In this document: positions 1 through 13,400 of the stretch, piece by piece
Numbering within the stretch: the stretch's first letter is position 1
Layout: each line of letters starts with the position of its first letter
Assembly (NCBI GenBank): GCA_030248135.1
Contig: JASANC010002862.1
Coordinates: 19,630-83,629 of the forward strand
Reading direction: 5' to 3'
Length of the DNA stretch: 64,000 nt
Origin: Theristus sp. LFF4_11
Lineage: Eukaryota; Nematoda; Chromadorea; Monhysterida; Xyalidae
The notes under the pieces: generated by a model
Told to the model about the DNA's origin: nothing
What the model saw: the letters and a program-made list of their open reading frames with translations, nothing else
Databases searched by the model: none
Position numbers and translations under genes: made by a program

Positions 1-51
1 TACACTGCAAACAGACATGTACAGTCTATCTCGCTAATATATGCAACAACA

Positions 52-192
52 GCTGATTGGTTGGTCATGAGCAATTCTCAGCGCTGATTGGTTGGTCATG
101 AGCAATTGTCAGCGGTGATTGGTTGGTCATGAGCAATTGTCAGCGGTGATCGGTTGGTCATGAGCAATTGTCAGCGCTGATTGGTTGGTCAT
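52..192. repeat. Five tandem 31-bp CCAAT-containing repeats
   Basis: A unit beginning GCTGATTGGTTGGTCATGAG is repeated about five times head to tail with few substitutions. It lies just downstream of the last unc-79 exon visible in the window, so inside an unc-79 intron. The same GCTGATTGGTTGG core forms the ends of the inverted-repeat element at 39838-39967 and recurs near 16.75 kb, 56.2-56.5 kb and 63.0 kb. Confidence 0.85.
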
Positions 193-268
193 TACATCAT
201 GTTGCATATATTTTCCAGATGGGCTGTACAACAACAACGAAAGCATCAAGCGCATCATCTCAATCAAC

Positions 269-3200
269 CTTCATCAGGTTGAATATCATCTGCAGCTCCG
301 GCGGCAGCTCCTCCAGTCGAAAGCGGAACTTTCCGACGCTCGTCTGCCAGAACGTGCGGCCGTAGGGCGAGTGCAGATCGGCGTGTGCCTCCGGTGACTT
401 GTCGCCAGCGACCATGGCCCCGGTGGCCACCTGCGCCTGCGCCAACGCCACGTCAGTCTCCGTCAACGTCACCTCGCCAGCGATTGCCGTCTCGACCTGA
501 CGAATGACGAACACTGACAGAAACTGTGATGGTTGGCACTCAGTGGAACGCACTGGAACTTTCAGCGTTTTGAAAATCTAAAATAATCCACCGTTGGTTG
601 AACTGGAACGCAGTTACATAACTTAAATAAATAAATCGTTTATATCAGGCATAAGGTGGAAACATTGATGGTTTTTTTCAACGTCACTGTGAACAAACCC
701 GCTACAAAATCAGGCAGGCATTCCACAGTTCACGCGCACCACAGAACTGTACGTGTATGCGATTGCGCAAAAATGTGCCAAACTTGTGCCAAATACGTAT
801 GCCAAAAGCCGCTTGTAAAATACTAAGCACGAAAAAGAAACATTCGCCTGGAGCTTCACCTCTTCGCTCGGCAGCACTCCGACGTATTCCTCGACATCGG
901 CCACGTGCACCGCAGCCGTTTGAATCGCGTGACCGCACGGCAAACCGCTACCACCCGCAGTGTCCGCTGCACTCAATCCCGGTGTGTTTCCAGCTGCAAG
1001 GATGACAAGACCAGGTCTACTGCTGCTATGATTTTGCATTACTGAACTTCTGCTTACTGTTTTGTTCATTGTTCATGAACCGTTTGTCAATAAATTGTTT
1101 ATTTCAAGATTTTTTGAACAAACTTCACCAGCAATCTCGGCCGGCGTCAGCGGGCGATCTGCAGAGACGGGCGTCTGGTCTAGTCGACCCTTTTCGCTTG
1201 TCTCTTTCTCCGTCACTTCGTCGCCCCAATCAAAGTCACTCTCCGACGGTAGATCCATTTTTGCCTCGGTTCGCGGGCAAAACCGTTCAAGCAGCTCAAA
1301 AAGAATCTGAAAAAAAAACAAAAACATAAAGGGTTGTGGCAAAAAAACCCTTGATATAAATGAAAAAAACATAAATGAAAATCCAAAAGCCAGTCAACAA
1401 TCATTGTCTAAACCGAAAAAATGGAGTCACAATGAAACAGCAAAAATGCTCCTGGCGCCGAGGCCAGCCCCCGATCAGCGAGGCGATTTCTGTTGAAACC
1501 TAAGCAGCAGGCAGTTTATAAGCAGCGTGGATGCTGATCAACATTTCAATATGCGAACACGTCACCTCCGAGAACATCAGCATTTCCTGGCACGTCACAC
1601 AGTCGACGTGTCCGTCCGTGTCCGACTGCCTGCACGTGTGCGCGCCGCACCAAGGCGCCCTGCAGATCTGCACCACCGTCTTCAGTATCTCCTGACCGCT
1701 GCTGCTCGTGAAACCCTGATGCTCACGGATCTCCAATAAATCCGACTGAAAAGAGTTGACACTCATTTGTTGAAGAATCATCTGATTGTTTTCGAGAATT
1801 ACTTTGTTATAGTGAGAAGCAGACTGACTTGCCACTGAGAACCGTCCGAGTGATTTTCAAATCAGCTGGGGATATTGTTTGTTGAGATATATCCCTTCAA
1901 ACTATTAACAAAATACATTATTGTAGCCTGCGCTATTACGGATAGCTGCTCTTAAAAATCAACAGTGGTTGTACAAGTACTGTATACGAAGGAGAAACAG
2001 GAAAATGGAATGAATGGACGAAAATGAAACAGAAAATTGAAATAATGAAAACCAAAAACAGTCGAACGTCTTCGACTACGACCGCAGCACCTGTCGATGT
2101 ATGATGTCGAGCAGCGTGCCGTAGAACATCGCGTTGCACGTGTCCGCCTCGTCCTCGTTCACCATCATCGCGACCGCCGACTGCACGGGCGCCCGTCGCA
2201 TCGGCGACTCCTCGGGCGTCAGCGGCGTACAAATGGCGCCCTTGCCGTCGTCGTCGTCCAGAAACGCCAGACCGTCCGCGTCGCAGATGCTGTCCTGAAA
2301 GTATGATCTTTCATTTTCGTTTCGCAACTCATAGAAATAGACATGCGCGCATAGACAGGTAAACAGTTTCATGGATGACGCGGGAATTCAAAATTGGTAA
2401 AGTGATCCGTGTCCCCTACATAGGGCCGAGTCACTTAGGCGACTTTGAATTGCTACATAAGGATTGAAACTAGTTTCCTTTCTACACGTCTGCACACGCA
2501 TTTAGTAGCAGAACTTGAAAAAATTGCTGATAATATCGCTCGTGCTAATAAGGAACCAGTTGAAAGCGTGTGGTTCGTGTGGCAACTAGCGATGGAGAAA
2601 AACCGCCATCCCTGGTGGCAACACACAACAAAACTCGACCAGGCTGTTTTTGGTTCATTCAACGTCACTTTAGTCGGCATATTCATTATGCGCGTTATTG
2701 CATTATTGTAGGTTCTGCGCTACAGATGAATTCTGACTTTGAAACGGGCGAACACAGTTGCTTTGTCCAACCAAGAAACTGCCGCTGTTGCAAATGACAC
2801 CGAACAAACGGAAACTCACTCTGGCGACGATGGCGGGCGCCGGCTGCTTCGGCTGGCTCGCAATCTCACTGGCTGGCTGCGTGCCAGTCGCCGGGGCCTT
2901 TGCCTGTTTCGCCGACGGACTTGCGGCGGCCGAGAACTGCGCGTGCGCGTGCTGGGCGCCCGTTGTTAGCTGCTTCAGGAGTAGCTCCAGTGGAACGGCA
3001 ATCTCGCATTCAGACAGAAGCTGTAGAGTTACGATGAATTTGATTGATGACTCTTAGTACGATTTGATTGTAAATTTGTACACATTTGACAAAATTTCAT
3101 GTTTCGTTGTGCAGATGGTTTGAGTTTTCGAAATTTAATTGTGGTTGAGTGCAACAGAGATAAACTAATTTTCCGAAAACGAACGTTTAAAATATGGCAG

Positions 3201-6200
3201 TTGAAAGCCCGCCGTGTGTAAATCTGGCTGGGTATGGATGCACGTTGATTTAGCTTTGGTTCCTCTCTAGACAAGCGCGTGTTGACAACTATACCACTGT
3301 CTATCAAACCTACCAGAAGCCAGTCAATTGCTCGCTGCTGCTCGCGAATGTCACCGGAGCAGAGGCGCTCGCCCAAGAACTCGTAAGTCTGCTCGATCGA
3401 GAACGTCATACTGCACAGATCCGGCTCGAACAGTTTATTCAAAAGGATCTTCAGTTCGTTCAGATCCTTTTCGGCGACCTCGTTACAAATCGCCTCCAGC
3501 CAGTCGGGCATGATGTCGTGCCACGTTTGACAGGAGATGATGTCGTAAGGCACCAGTGAGAGAACCTTTGTTGTTTGTAAACAGTCTGCACTCACGCTAT
3601 CTGTAGCGCTCGTTCTTGACACAATAGTTTACAGATGTCAAGACTTATTGTGACAACGGTACTGTTTTGATTTTTGCAAACTTTTCAGCGGGCAGATCTA
3701 TGTAATAATTGTCATTTACGATCCATAAAAAGCGTGTCGAACCCGATCACAAAAAAAGCAAATGACCAGGATGACTAATGACAAACCTTGTTCAAGCCTT
3801 CCTTAATCTGTTCCGTTCGTGTGGACAGTCGATCCCACATGCCTCCGACTTTTGCATATCTGAATAACATGAAAATTCACGTTTCTTAATCAAAACCACA
3901 GAAGAATATATGTATTTGAACTGACTCCGGCGGCCGCGGCAGCAGACACTGTATGAACACGGGGTAGTGCTGGGCGATCGCAGCGTTCAGCCACTGACAC
4001 GCGAACTCCGTCTTCAGCTGCTCCAGGGCGGCGCCCATTGGATCGTTCGGCAAAAGGGCAGTAGTGCCGAACCACTGAAAAACGTGATACCTAAGTGCAA
4101 ACGTAGGGACTTGAGAAAAAAGTGCAAAATGTTGCCACGATTACGTCGATTGTACATTCAGTGCCAACGGTAGTTATGACACGAACTCAAAGAATAGACT
4201 GACTACTCATGATTTGGCGTAGCGCTACCAAGCAGATCAAAACATCGAACTGCCAAACAATAAAAAACTGCGTGGTGGACCGCCACAGACGGAGCAGCAT
4301 ACAACCAACCCACCGCAGCTAGCTGTGGCACGGACATCATTCGTGTGCTTCTCCGAGACACACGACAATCACGAATGGAAACCGTTCCCAGGTTGATGTT
4401 CCGAAAGGGCAGCGCGTACCAACCTGGAACACCATCGACATCAGATAGCCGATCGCGTCAGCCGGCCCGTCCTCCGTGGGCGTGCACAGGCCGGCCAGCA
4501 TCCAGATGCCGTAGCGTGAGAGCATGCGCTTTTCGTCCGCCATGTCGTCCACCTCAACGCCGATCGCCTGCAAAGTTATTGTTTTAATTTGAATTTTTTT
4601 ATAAAACGGCGACAATCAATCAAGCGACGACAGTCAGTGCGCATGCGCACAGAAAACATTGTTGAAAACTTGACTTTTGTCTGAATGTTTTTTCCTCAAA
4701 TGCCGTTCGAACGCACTGACCTGTCCAGCCTCAATTTTGCGCATCCATTTCGGCCGTTTCGTGTCCTGTTCGGTGGTGTCCAATTGAAATGAGGTCTCTT
4801 TCAGGAGTTTCACGATGCTCTCGACCGTGTTGTGATAGACCATCGGCGACGCCGCCCACGGACACGGCAGCCGCGTGTGGAACACGTGCGCATTGCCCGC
4901 GATGAAACGTCTGTAGTGAGCAGCAAACAGCCTGTACACTGCATAAAACACAGCAATTATGCAATCTGTGCACTATCAACAGCTTGACTTGCTGCATCGA
5001 ACTGGTTGGATCAGTGAGCCTATAATGCGTTTATCGGACGCAACATATTTTTCGACGGATCTGTTGGTCAAAAGATAACCTCAATGGCGTTTTCATGCAC
5101 GCGTGCAACAACGCGAGTTGCACAACTCAAAACTCTGTCGACTGAAAAAGAATGACTCACCAATTTAGTTGTTTTCTTCAAAATATAATGAATTTGTTGA
5201 CCTAAGTCACCGAAGAATGTGCTCACGTTCCTTCCACCTTGAATTCAGCCGGGCTCTCTGGTGCAGTCCTACACCACAACAATTGTAATCGACTAAACAC
5301 AACATGCGCCCACACCTTCCATGAGTGATCGGCTCTTCGGCCAGTTTCGCGGCTGCCTTTTCCTCTTCCGAGCGTTCAGCATGGAACGCATTGTGGCATT
5401 CCTGACACAGTCGAATTGGCACGTGCTGATGTGCTCGGATGCAGTCCTCGGAGAAGCAGGTGCTCACAGCGAGCCGTGACGTCGCCTGGCAACCCTGCAA
5501 AAACACGCCAGTTCGTAAACCATTCAAATTTGAAGTATCTCACTCAAAACAAGGATTGGAACTCATGTGGTCCCACTAAAAACTAGAGGCCCGGTCGACG
5601 CAGCCCAGCCATCTTCTTGTAAGCTGGAACCATCGAGTGAAAAATGATTTGGTGAAACCAATTTTGTCAAGGAGACTTTACACGGCAAAAAAACTTGGTT
5701 GAACCAAATATTGTACAATGCCAAACGAAACACCGATGCCCAACTCTTGACATCATGTCGTTTTTCACGCAAAACAAGTTCGCAAAAAACACCTGATCAG
5801 CTGAACCAACCCGATTCTGACAGACGTTCACGTTTGTTGTTGGCATTGGCTGATAGGCGTACAAGAGCTGCACTTTGTTGAACTGCTCCTGTACGTTCTC
5901 AGCGCACTGCTTGCACAGCATCACTGGCGGCGCGGTGTCGGCCACTTCCACGCAAACCGATGGATCGTAAAGTTTTTTCATGCTGCAAAAAAATCTTTTG
6001 TGGAAGCACTGTTGATAATTGTCATGTCGTTTTCAATGTTTTTCTAACTGAGTAGAAAATTCTAAATTTTCAATCGAATAGGGCTGACGGTGCGGAGAGT
6101 ATTTTTTGACGGCTTCAACTAACGAACAGCAAGTAAAATTGTTGAAATTTATTTTGCAAGGGAGGTGAAGTCAAATAGAAGGTACATTACAGTGTTTCCA

Positions 6201-9200
6201 CTTCGTGTGATTTGCAAAAGTGTGCGAATGCATGAAACAATTTTGCGTGCGCAGTGCTAGTCACAAAAATTGCAATAGAAGTTCAAGCATTCATCTTCAA
6301 ACCTCTGTTTTGGTTTGATTGAATATTGAACATTCGAAAATTCTTTTGCTGTGATTAGATAGAGATCCGTTTGTGTATCTAATTGTGGGATACAACCAAA
6401 AAGTGGGATTTATAATGTTTGATAATCTTAAAAAGAACACAAAAATTGAAACTTCCGAAAGAACAAACAATAGAAAAAGTGAAAACGAGATTAAGCATGC
6501 AACCCTGAAAATCTAAAGATCCACATCATCCACATCATTCAACAAAATAACCAAAAGGTCGTTAAGGTGGTGTGCAGATGATGTTCCAGTGATGATAACC
6601 AAAAAAGCAAACAACAAAGAGTCAAAAAGTCTTCCACAAAACAAACAGAAACATGAAAGAAGTGCCCCAGTGACGTCGTACAGATAAGTGAACAACAGAG
6701 CAAAAAGAAAAAACCCAATTCCGAAACGTTCCTTACATCGGAATGTCTAACAAGTAATCGAAGCTGCAATTGTGTGAAAACGTTGAAAGCAAAAAAGAAA
6801 ATAAATACCAGTATGACGAAAACGCCTAAAAATACACATTTGTAAAAGCCGTGTTCCTTCCACAGTCGGCCAGTGTACGCACACAAAAGCGCAATTGAAA
6901 ACCGTTTTTCTTCTCCGTTTGAAAAAAATAAAAAACCCAATTCTGCAGCACCTGATCGCCGCTGGCTGCTCATCGCCGAGCATCGCCGTGCCGCCGCCGA
7001 ACTCCGACGGCGTTCCGGATCGATTGAACGTGCCGAGCGCGGGCGTGCTGCCGCTCGTCTGGCCGACCGTCGCCGCCGCACCGCCGCCCGCCGCCCCGCT
7101 GCCGCCGGCGACCGCGTTGGCCGCACTCGAACTGCCGCAGTCGCGGTGCTGACACCGCGACGGCGTCCAGGCTGCGGAAATCGGAAAAATGGACAAAATT
7201 TCGAAACAAAACCGGCAGCATTCGTAAATAAATGCGACCTGTTTCAACTTCACAAATAAAAGGACAACACTCTCACAAAAGCTACCAAAGCATCTATCCA
7301 GATATTTCAACTTTAAATCACTTAAAATTTCCACCTTCCCCACCCTCGTCTCGGAAACAACCGCAAAACCAAACTGAGATTCCTTAGTGTGATTTTCTAA
7401 AACCGTTTCACGTTTCACGTACCATGAGGTCGATACTGAACCGGCTTGCGGTCGAGAATCAACGGGTTCAACAGCGGCCAATAATGAAACAGAAGATTTG
7501 CGGCAGGGACGCGCGCTTCGCTGGAGCCACAAGCAATCACGGCCAACACGTGCTGCACACAAACTCAGTGTTTTCAGAAACATTTTTCAGAAACCGTTTG
7601 CGTGTGTGGCAGAAAATCCTTTGAGCTGAGATGCTGCCCTCGTGCAAAAAAAACAATATGCTTTGCTGACGTCATGTGAGAGGAAAACAGCCAATCAACG
7701 GCGAATGGGAAATATCTCTCTTTCGGTAAAACAACCAATCACCATTTTAAACGTTTTTTTGCAAATTCTATGCAACTTTTTTAGTTTCCTTCGAAAGGTT
7801 TCTTGTCTGTTTTTCACCTGATAAATGTCTTTCTGCAGCGACATCAGCGTCTCCAACAGCCAAGTGTGATGCGCTGAATAAACAAAAAAAAACACATTGA
7901 ATTTGTTTTGGCTGAAATTCTGTCTGAAAAAAAAGCAAAACTATACGCACACGGCTCGCTCGTGCTCATGAACACGAGCATGATCACCGATGGAATCGAC
8001 AATACCGCGTAGCTCTGTTCCGACTCGTCTGAAAAGTTTGGCATTTTGCAAAACAAACGCTGTGCTGCTTGTGATTCTCAGAGACGCGTTGACAAACAAC
8101 AACCAAGACATCTCGAACACATTTCAGCACCGTCACGCCACGCTGTACTCTGTCGTTCTGTAGGTGGAAAGTTCGAACCCCACTGCCGACAAGACACACA
8201 ATGGAGAAACTAAAGTGACCAACAACAACATCTAATGGTCCACTCCCTCCGGAGCCCAGGGTAAATTGGGCTCGGGGGCAGTATTGCCCGTTTCCGACGG
8301 AGTTTGGTGGTACCTTATGGTTTTCGAAACCGGCTCGCGAACAAGTAAATAAAAGAATACGAACCGAGCAAGCAGTACGGCAGTATGACGTCACACAGCA
8401 GCTGCATGACGTCAGTGTGCAACTCCTTCGGGAACGTGCACAGCAGACTGGCGATGTTATACGGCAACTGGTCGACGATGTCGCGCTCGAGGTAGAGGTA
8501 GAGCGCCTTGAGACTGCCGAGCAGCGAGTGCCCGAGGGCTGCGAAACAAACGTAATGGTATGACTTATTTTTTTAAACCTGTCCCACTGAAATGACGTCA
8601 TGTGCCGCCAAACATGCGCTTGCCGTTCACTGCAAACCAGACTCTCCGTTTAGCCGGTTTCTTCCCGCAAACAAATGGCGAATGTCGAATAAGTCACACC
8701 GAACTGACATTTTAGTGCCTTTACTTTGACAAACGGGCGTTTTTAAAGCAAATGACGTCATTTTAGTTGGGACACGTTTGAATAAATCCATAATACACTG
8801 GGCAAACACTAGAAATAAATGTGGAGCGGACATGAAATACGCTGCAATGAACCTTTTATTGGCGCTAACGGTGAATTACAGTGATTCGTTTGGCATTCAT
8901 GACAAAATAGCTTTTATTAGAGGAGCGACTTCTGCGTTCGCGCTACTTCGCACCGTGATTTGCGAGCAACACGCGCGTTCAAGTGTTTAGATACAGCTGC
9001 GTACAATAAAAATGAATTAATTAATCCATGAATCAGTGCGTTCCGTGAAGTGCGAATACTCAGCGCAAGAAAAAACAAATGACAGTTTTTGCTTTGTGGA
9101 CTGCGGACTGACACCGCGAGTACTGAACACTGTTTTTTGCGGTTTCGCCCGGTAAGCGAAGACCGCGGCGACGCGTGGCTCGTCAAGTCGCCAGAGACCG

Positions 9201-10165
9201 CATACTCTCAAAAAAAAATATTTCGTGCGCCGATTGGGTGGTAATGGCAGCGCGAAACAACCGAAGCAAACAAACCAATTTGACCAGAAGTGACCATTGG
9301 GTAGACGTCCATCAAGTTGACGATCGCGTAATACAACGCTGAGTAGGTCAGATTGGGCAGGTGCGCACCGCGGCTGTGCTCGCTGGCAACGCGCTTCCAG
9401 GCGTCCATGTCCGTGTCACGGGGCACCTCTTTCAGGTAGCTGTAATCATGGCAACATTGACGCCAAATCATTGCTAGAATGATATTCGGTGTGAGCTTGT
9501 TCCAAATGCTGATGTGACACAACTACCCGTAAAGTCTTGCATATAAGGTCTCCTTATATAAATTTGAAAATCAAAAATTTCTGAAAAAAGTGGAATTTCG
9601 TGTGACAACCTTATAAGTGGGAGGAGGTCTTATAAAGCGAACATTAGGAATTTCGGGCCTTAAAAACGGGGTAGGATTGTGACCAAGTCAAAAATTTGAA
9701 TTTTTTGGTTTCCCGCCGTGTGACACTCCGCCCACTTTTGGGTGGGGGTCTTATAAGTGGGAGGAACCTTATATGCAAGACTTTACGGTAACTGTCTGAA
9801 TTATCGGTATTATTCTGACATGTTTAGGTTAAAGAACGACCGCACTGTCTTTTCACACTGTCCGGTGGATTGAATTATCAGAGACTGTACTCCACTTGCA
9901 ATGTCAAGTTATGAACAATGTGCTACATAACCTATTTCTGACCTTTAAGGGAAACCTTGACAGCAAACAAAGAAAGACCCTATGACAAATGGCCACCGAA
10001 ACATTGCATTTGCAATTGTGCTTCTCTCATCATCTCCGTCCACCCACCCGATCAACGTCTGCTGAAAGTATCGCAGTGTGTTCACGATCTCGAGCCCCGA
10101 CGGCGGCTGCTGCTGGCTGAGCGTTCGCGCGTGGTAGTCCGTCAACGTGCGTATCCGTGCCGAAA
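269..10165 (-). CDS. unc-79: UNC-79 homologue, NALCN channel complex subunit (partial, 5' half)
   Basis: UNC79 is a very large protein that works with UNC80 to stabilise the sodium leak channel NALCN at neuronal membranes. Twenty exons are read on the minus strand: 10048-10165, 9276-9439, 8365-8538, 7951-8028, 7818-7873, 7423-7552, 6952-7171, 5826-5982, 5316-5494, 4721-4910, 4424-4567, 3922-4074, 3787-~3850, 3314-3565, 2820-3020, 2091-2294, ~1500-1745, 1129-1306, 860-993 and 269-496. Recognition rests on the N-terminal block (IRTLTDYHARTL, then GLEIVNTLRYFQQTL), HYWPLLNPLILDRK, a Cys-rich block (CFSEDCIRAHQH, RLCQECH), RFIAGNAHVFHTRLPCPW and SCQTWHDIMPDWLEAI. Nearly all junctions keep phase; the 3922/3850 junction and the 3' end of the 1500-1745 exon are unresolved. 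The first coding exon lies upstream of 10165 and was not found; the rest of the gene is off the left edge. Low-complexity Ala/Gly (around 7.0-7.1 kb) and Gln/Ala/Pro (2.85-2.95 kb) linkers are lineage-specific. Confidence 0.88.
2338..2512 (+). repeat. Dispersed repeat family C, copy 1
   Basis: Shares GCGGGAATTCAAAATTGGT, a GATCC/GAGTC-rich middle and GAAACTAGTTTCCTTTC with copies at about 32.0, 54.0 and 55.9 kb. It sits in an unc-79 intron. There is no coding capacity and no clear terminal inverted repeat, and the boundaries are approximate. Confidence 0.75.
8155..8330 (+). repeat. Possible degraded tRNA-derived SINE fragment
   Basis: The stretch around 8165-8195 resembles the T-arm half of a tRNA (GGTGG, then GTTCGAACCCC), followed by a GC-rich body. 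No convincing A box or tail was found, so this is only a suggestion. It lies in the unc-79 intron between the exons at 7951-8028 and 8365-8538. Confidence 0.25.
8559..8795 (+). mobile_element. MITE family A, copy 1 (TGACGTCA-ended)
   Basis: A 237-bp element in an unc-79 intron. Its two ends are imperfect inverted repeats (about 35 bp) of the form A-rich leader, AAACGTGTCC, then (T/A)AAATGACGTCAT. Four other copies are at 22.3, 35.0, 39.6 and 42.0 kb. It has no ORF and is presumably mobilised in trans. The right end carries AATAAA on the plus strand. Flanking TA dinucleotides suggest a TA target site. Confidence 0.85.
9524..9790. mobile_element. MITE with TACC(C)GTAAAGTCTTGCATATAAGG inverted termini
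   Basis: The left end reads TACCCGTAAAGTCTTGCATA and the right end is its near-perfect reverse complement, enclosing 267 bp with internal TTATAAGTGGGAGG repeats. It lies in the unc-79 intron between the exons at 9276-9439 and 10048-10165. The TACCGTA tip is shared with the element at 33554-34010. No transposase is present. Confidence 0.8.
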
Positions 10166-10288
10166 CTGCAACACGAAACATGCGTTCTTTGCTCGTGAGC
10201 GTTCGCTAAATTGTTTGTTTTCTTGTCAATTTCGAGGTTCAGCTTTTTTAACTATGAACGAAAAGAACCGATTGTCTTGAATCCCACC

Positions 10289-10432
10289 CAGAAAAAAAAC
10301 TGCATCCTGCACTGCAGTTTGCACTGGATTTAAAAAATAAAATACATTCAGTCAGTTTCAGTCACTTTTTAAAAGATGCAGTGCAGTTTGTATTTGCAGC
10401 GCTGTTTGCAGTGCAGGCTGCATTTTTTTCTG
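10289..10432. mobile_element. Short MITE with CAGAAAAAAA...CTGCATCCTGCACTGCA termini
   Basis: A 144-bp element. Its left end (CAGAAAAAAAACTGCATCCT) and right end (the reverse complement, ending TGCATTTTTTTCTG) match over about 26 bp. The interior is rich in TGCAG/CTGCA. It sits just upstream of the most 5' unc-79 exon found. No flanking duplication was confirmed. Confidence 0.7.
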
Positions 10433-13400
10433 TGTATCGATGAAACAGAAGATCGAACATAGAAATCCTTATCAGTACCAAGGATGAAGGAGTGAGCGGA
10501 GAAGGAAAGGTGTACCACTGTAGCGAAAACTTGCGCTTCGCGGACACCCGACCCACCCCCTTCAAACTAGAGCCCAGCAGAGCCCCACCAACCACATCCC
10601 CTTCAACAACATGGACTGATTCAAAACAATCAGAACGTTTTTCTCAGTTTCAGTTTTCAGTAAGTCGGCTCGAAATATTTCAGTCGGATGTATACGACAT
10701 ACATGTGTAATGTTTCAACAGAAAGGCCATATCGCAGCGTCGGTTCGACCGCTTGCTTGCTGTATAATTATCGAGAAGAATATTCAAGAAGAAAATCTGG
10801 CTACAAATCAAAAATGCCTTGTTTCACTTCGAGTCGACCTGCTAATCCGGTTCAACCTTTGATTGCTTCTTCAGGGTTGAACCATAAAAACAACTTTCTG
10901 TAAGGTGAATTTGATTTGCGATAGTAAGTAGTAACAGCCAAGCAGTTGAATGTACAACATGGGAGGCATCAAGCACGGATTCAACAGTGAAGGCGTTTTG
11001 ATATTGTTCCACCTGACGTGGCTAATGAAGCCTTATGCGCCTTTCAGCAAAGTTCCACTATCGCGGGTTTTATATAAGATTCAAACAAGCGCTAACGAAC
11101 GCTGTGAAATCATTTTGTCCGTTTTCGTGCGCACATTTCTGACAATAATCCAAAATTTTATACATGTGTTGTGAGCGCTTATTATACATGTATTGGTATG
11201 TACACTTTCACGGTATTTTGCTTAACATGTTAATTTAAATTTAGTGCACTTTGTTGCAAAGCTGAAACTTGCAATATAATGCTGAAAACTTGAATTTTCA
11301 AATTAAAGACGGTTATGTAAACATCATATTTGTTGCGGTACAGCCAAATTTATTTTGAAAATGCAGTTACACACGTTAACTAGAGTACCGAAAATAGTGC
11401 GTCATTGCGAGGTTTTTCACTGATTGAAACTGTGCACGGTATTTCGTTGAATTAGAAAAAAACATTCACTGCACTGATGTGTGCAAGTGCGAACAGAAAG
11501 CCGCTTTATATTTATCACTGAGATTTTCTGGCTACAAGTGGTGTGGTGAAATGCAATCCGGCAGCCGCGATAGGTTCGTTTTTATGATGAGCTGGGCCGC
11601 AAAATTTTATGATGGTCAAATCGCCGAGAAACACGAGTTTTTTTCTGAAAATTTACATTCAAAACATTACAAAAAGACGTCTAGTCTTTCTGGATTGTAG
11701 TTACAAAGGCATAAAACAACTTTCGATACAAAACACACCGTTTTCCTACATTTTCCGAGCAAATTTACCAGAAAATCTTGTTGTTTTTACAGAAAATTCC
11801 TCGCCGCAGCCGCTTGGAATTTTTTAGTGTCGCTTTTTGATAATTTAAAAACTTTTTTCTTTCTGACTATCACAACAAATTTCTGGGAAAATCAACATTA
11901 TTGTAGTCAACTGTTGAGCAAGAATTGAACCCAACATGTGAGGCACAAGTGAAGGCAGCTTTGCGTTCAAAGAGCAGTCCTCTCTGCCCTTTCTGGCATG
12001 CATGCGGCTAATGCATGTACTTTAATTTCCGTTTCGAAATATGCATTTTCTTGTTGATTTTGGCCACTCGAGATATAACGAAAACCGTTTTGAGATCGTC
12101 TGAAAAAACACTGGGTGGTCCTGGGTAACAACCCCTTTGGGCTAAACAGTTGCTAACATATTCTGTGTTTTGATCGAATATTAGCATGGAAAAACTGAAA
12201 AGGCATTTGCTTTTGCTTCTCTATATAAACTTAAAACGCGCATGCGGATTGCGGGCGTGGAAATTAGTGCCCCGCTTTTTAGAATGCAAAGCTCAAACTC
12301 GAAAGAAGGGACCTCCCCGCGTGTGTACAAAGGTTACCAAGCAACTGAAAGTACCGCCTTTGTTTTTCAAAATTCAAAAACTAAAACGTTGAGAAGATTC
12401 AAAAGAAGGCCGGAAAAATTCAAGAAAATATATACATGGGCTTGGCGTACTGAACTTTGTTGGGAGTTCAGGAGCTTCAGGGAACAAAACGCGTCAAGAG
12501 AAGACTCATCGAGATGTTGTTGTTTCAAGGTTTCAGCTGGAATTACACGCCACAGTTCACATATTCCGATCGCGAGTTCCTCAACTCGATGAGCCCCTCG
12601 AAAGGAAACGGTCAATCTTGTGAGCGAGTGCGCTGCAACATCGCAACACTTGCACGATGTACTGTGTCTTGTTTGTTTTTGTAAGTTTCGGACACGAAAT
12701 GGAGAAGTTCGGCGCATGTACTTCTGCGCGAAAATTTATGTCTTGCATGGAAAATGGTTCGAGTTGGCTTTTTTTCTTAAGCTTGCTGTTGCTGCGATTT
12801 GAAAAATGCGATGTATACGGGGATTTTATAATTAGAAAGGGAAGGATCGACAAATTCATGAAAAGCACGAAAATGTTCAAAATTGAGAAAATCCGCTATA
12901 CTGGAGACATTAAAAAGACGTTTTTGCAAGACATGTTCTGGCATAACATTTTCGTGTTGTTTCTATATCCCGGCATGACTATCGTACCCGACAAAATGGT
13001 ATAAAATCTTGAAGCAACTTCAGGAAGATTCAAGAAAAATGTGAATGAAAAACTATATAATTGAAAGACAGATTAAAATGTTGAGGTTGTTTCTTATCGC
13101 ACTGAACAAAAAAATTCACCCGACTTTCGCATACTCTCGTTCATCGACAAAAAAAAGCTTGAAAAAGCCAGCGCCGAAATCTTTAAAAGTGCAGATTAGC
13201 ATTTCATAAAGAATACCGGATGGCGGTGCGGTCTGGCGCGTGCGTGTGCCGCTAAAACGTTTGGAGCTGCTATTTCGTGCGAAACAGGCTGCCGCTGCGT
13301 TTACAGCTCCGACCGGAGGCGAGCACGATGTGTATCGCGTGTGTTATGCAGATTTCTCTGCTGCCGCGATTTGCAATGTGGAATTATTCAGCAAAAAGAA

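Noticed and set aside
6873..7259. A plus-strand Arg/Ala-rich protein
   Set aside because: It overlaps the unc-79 exon 6952-7171 in antisense and is rich in Arg because that exon encodes a Gly/Ala/Ser linker.
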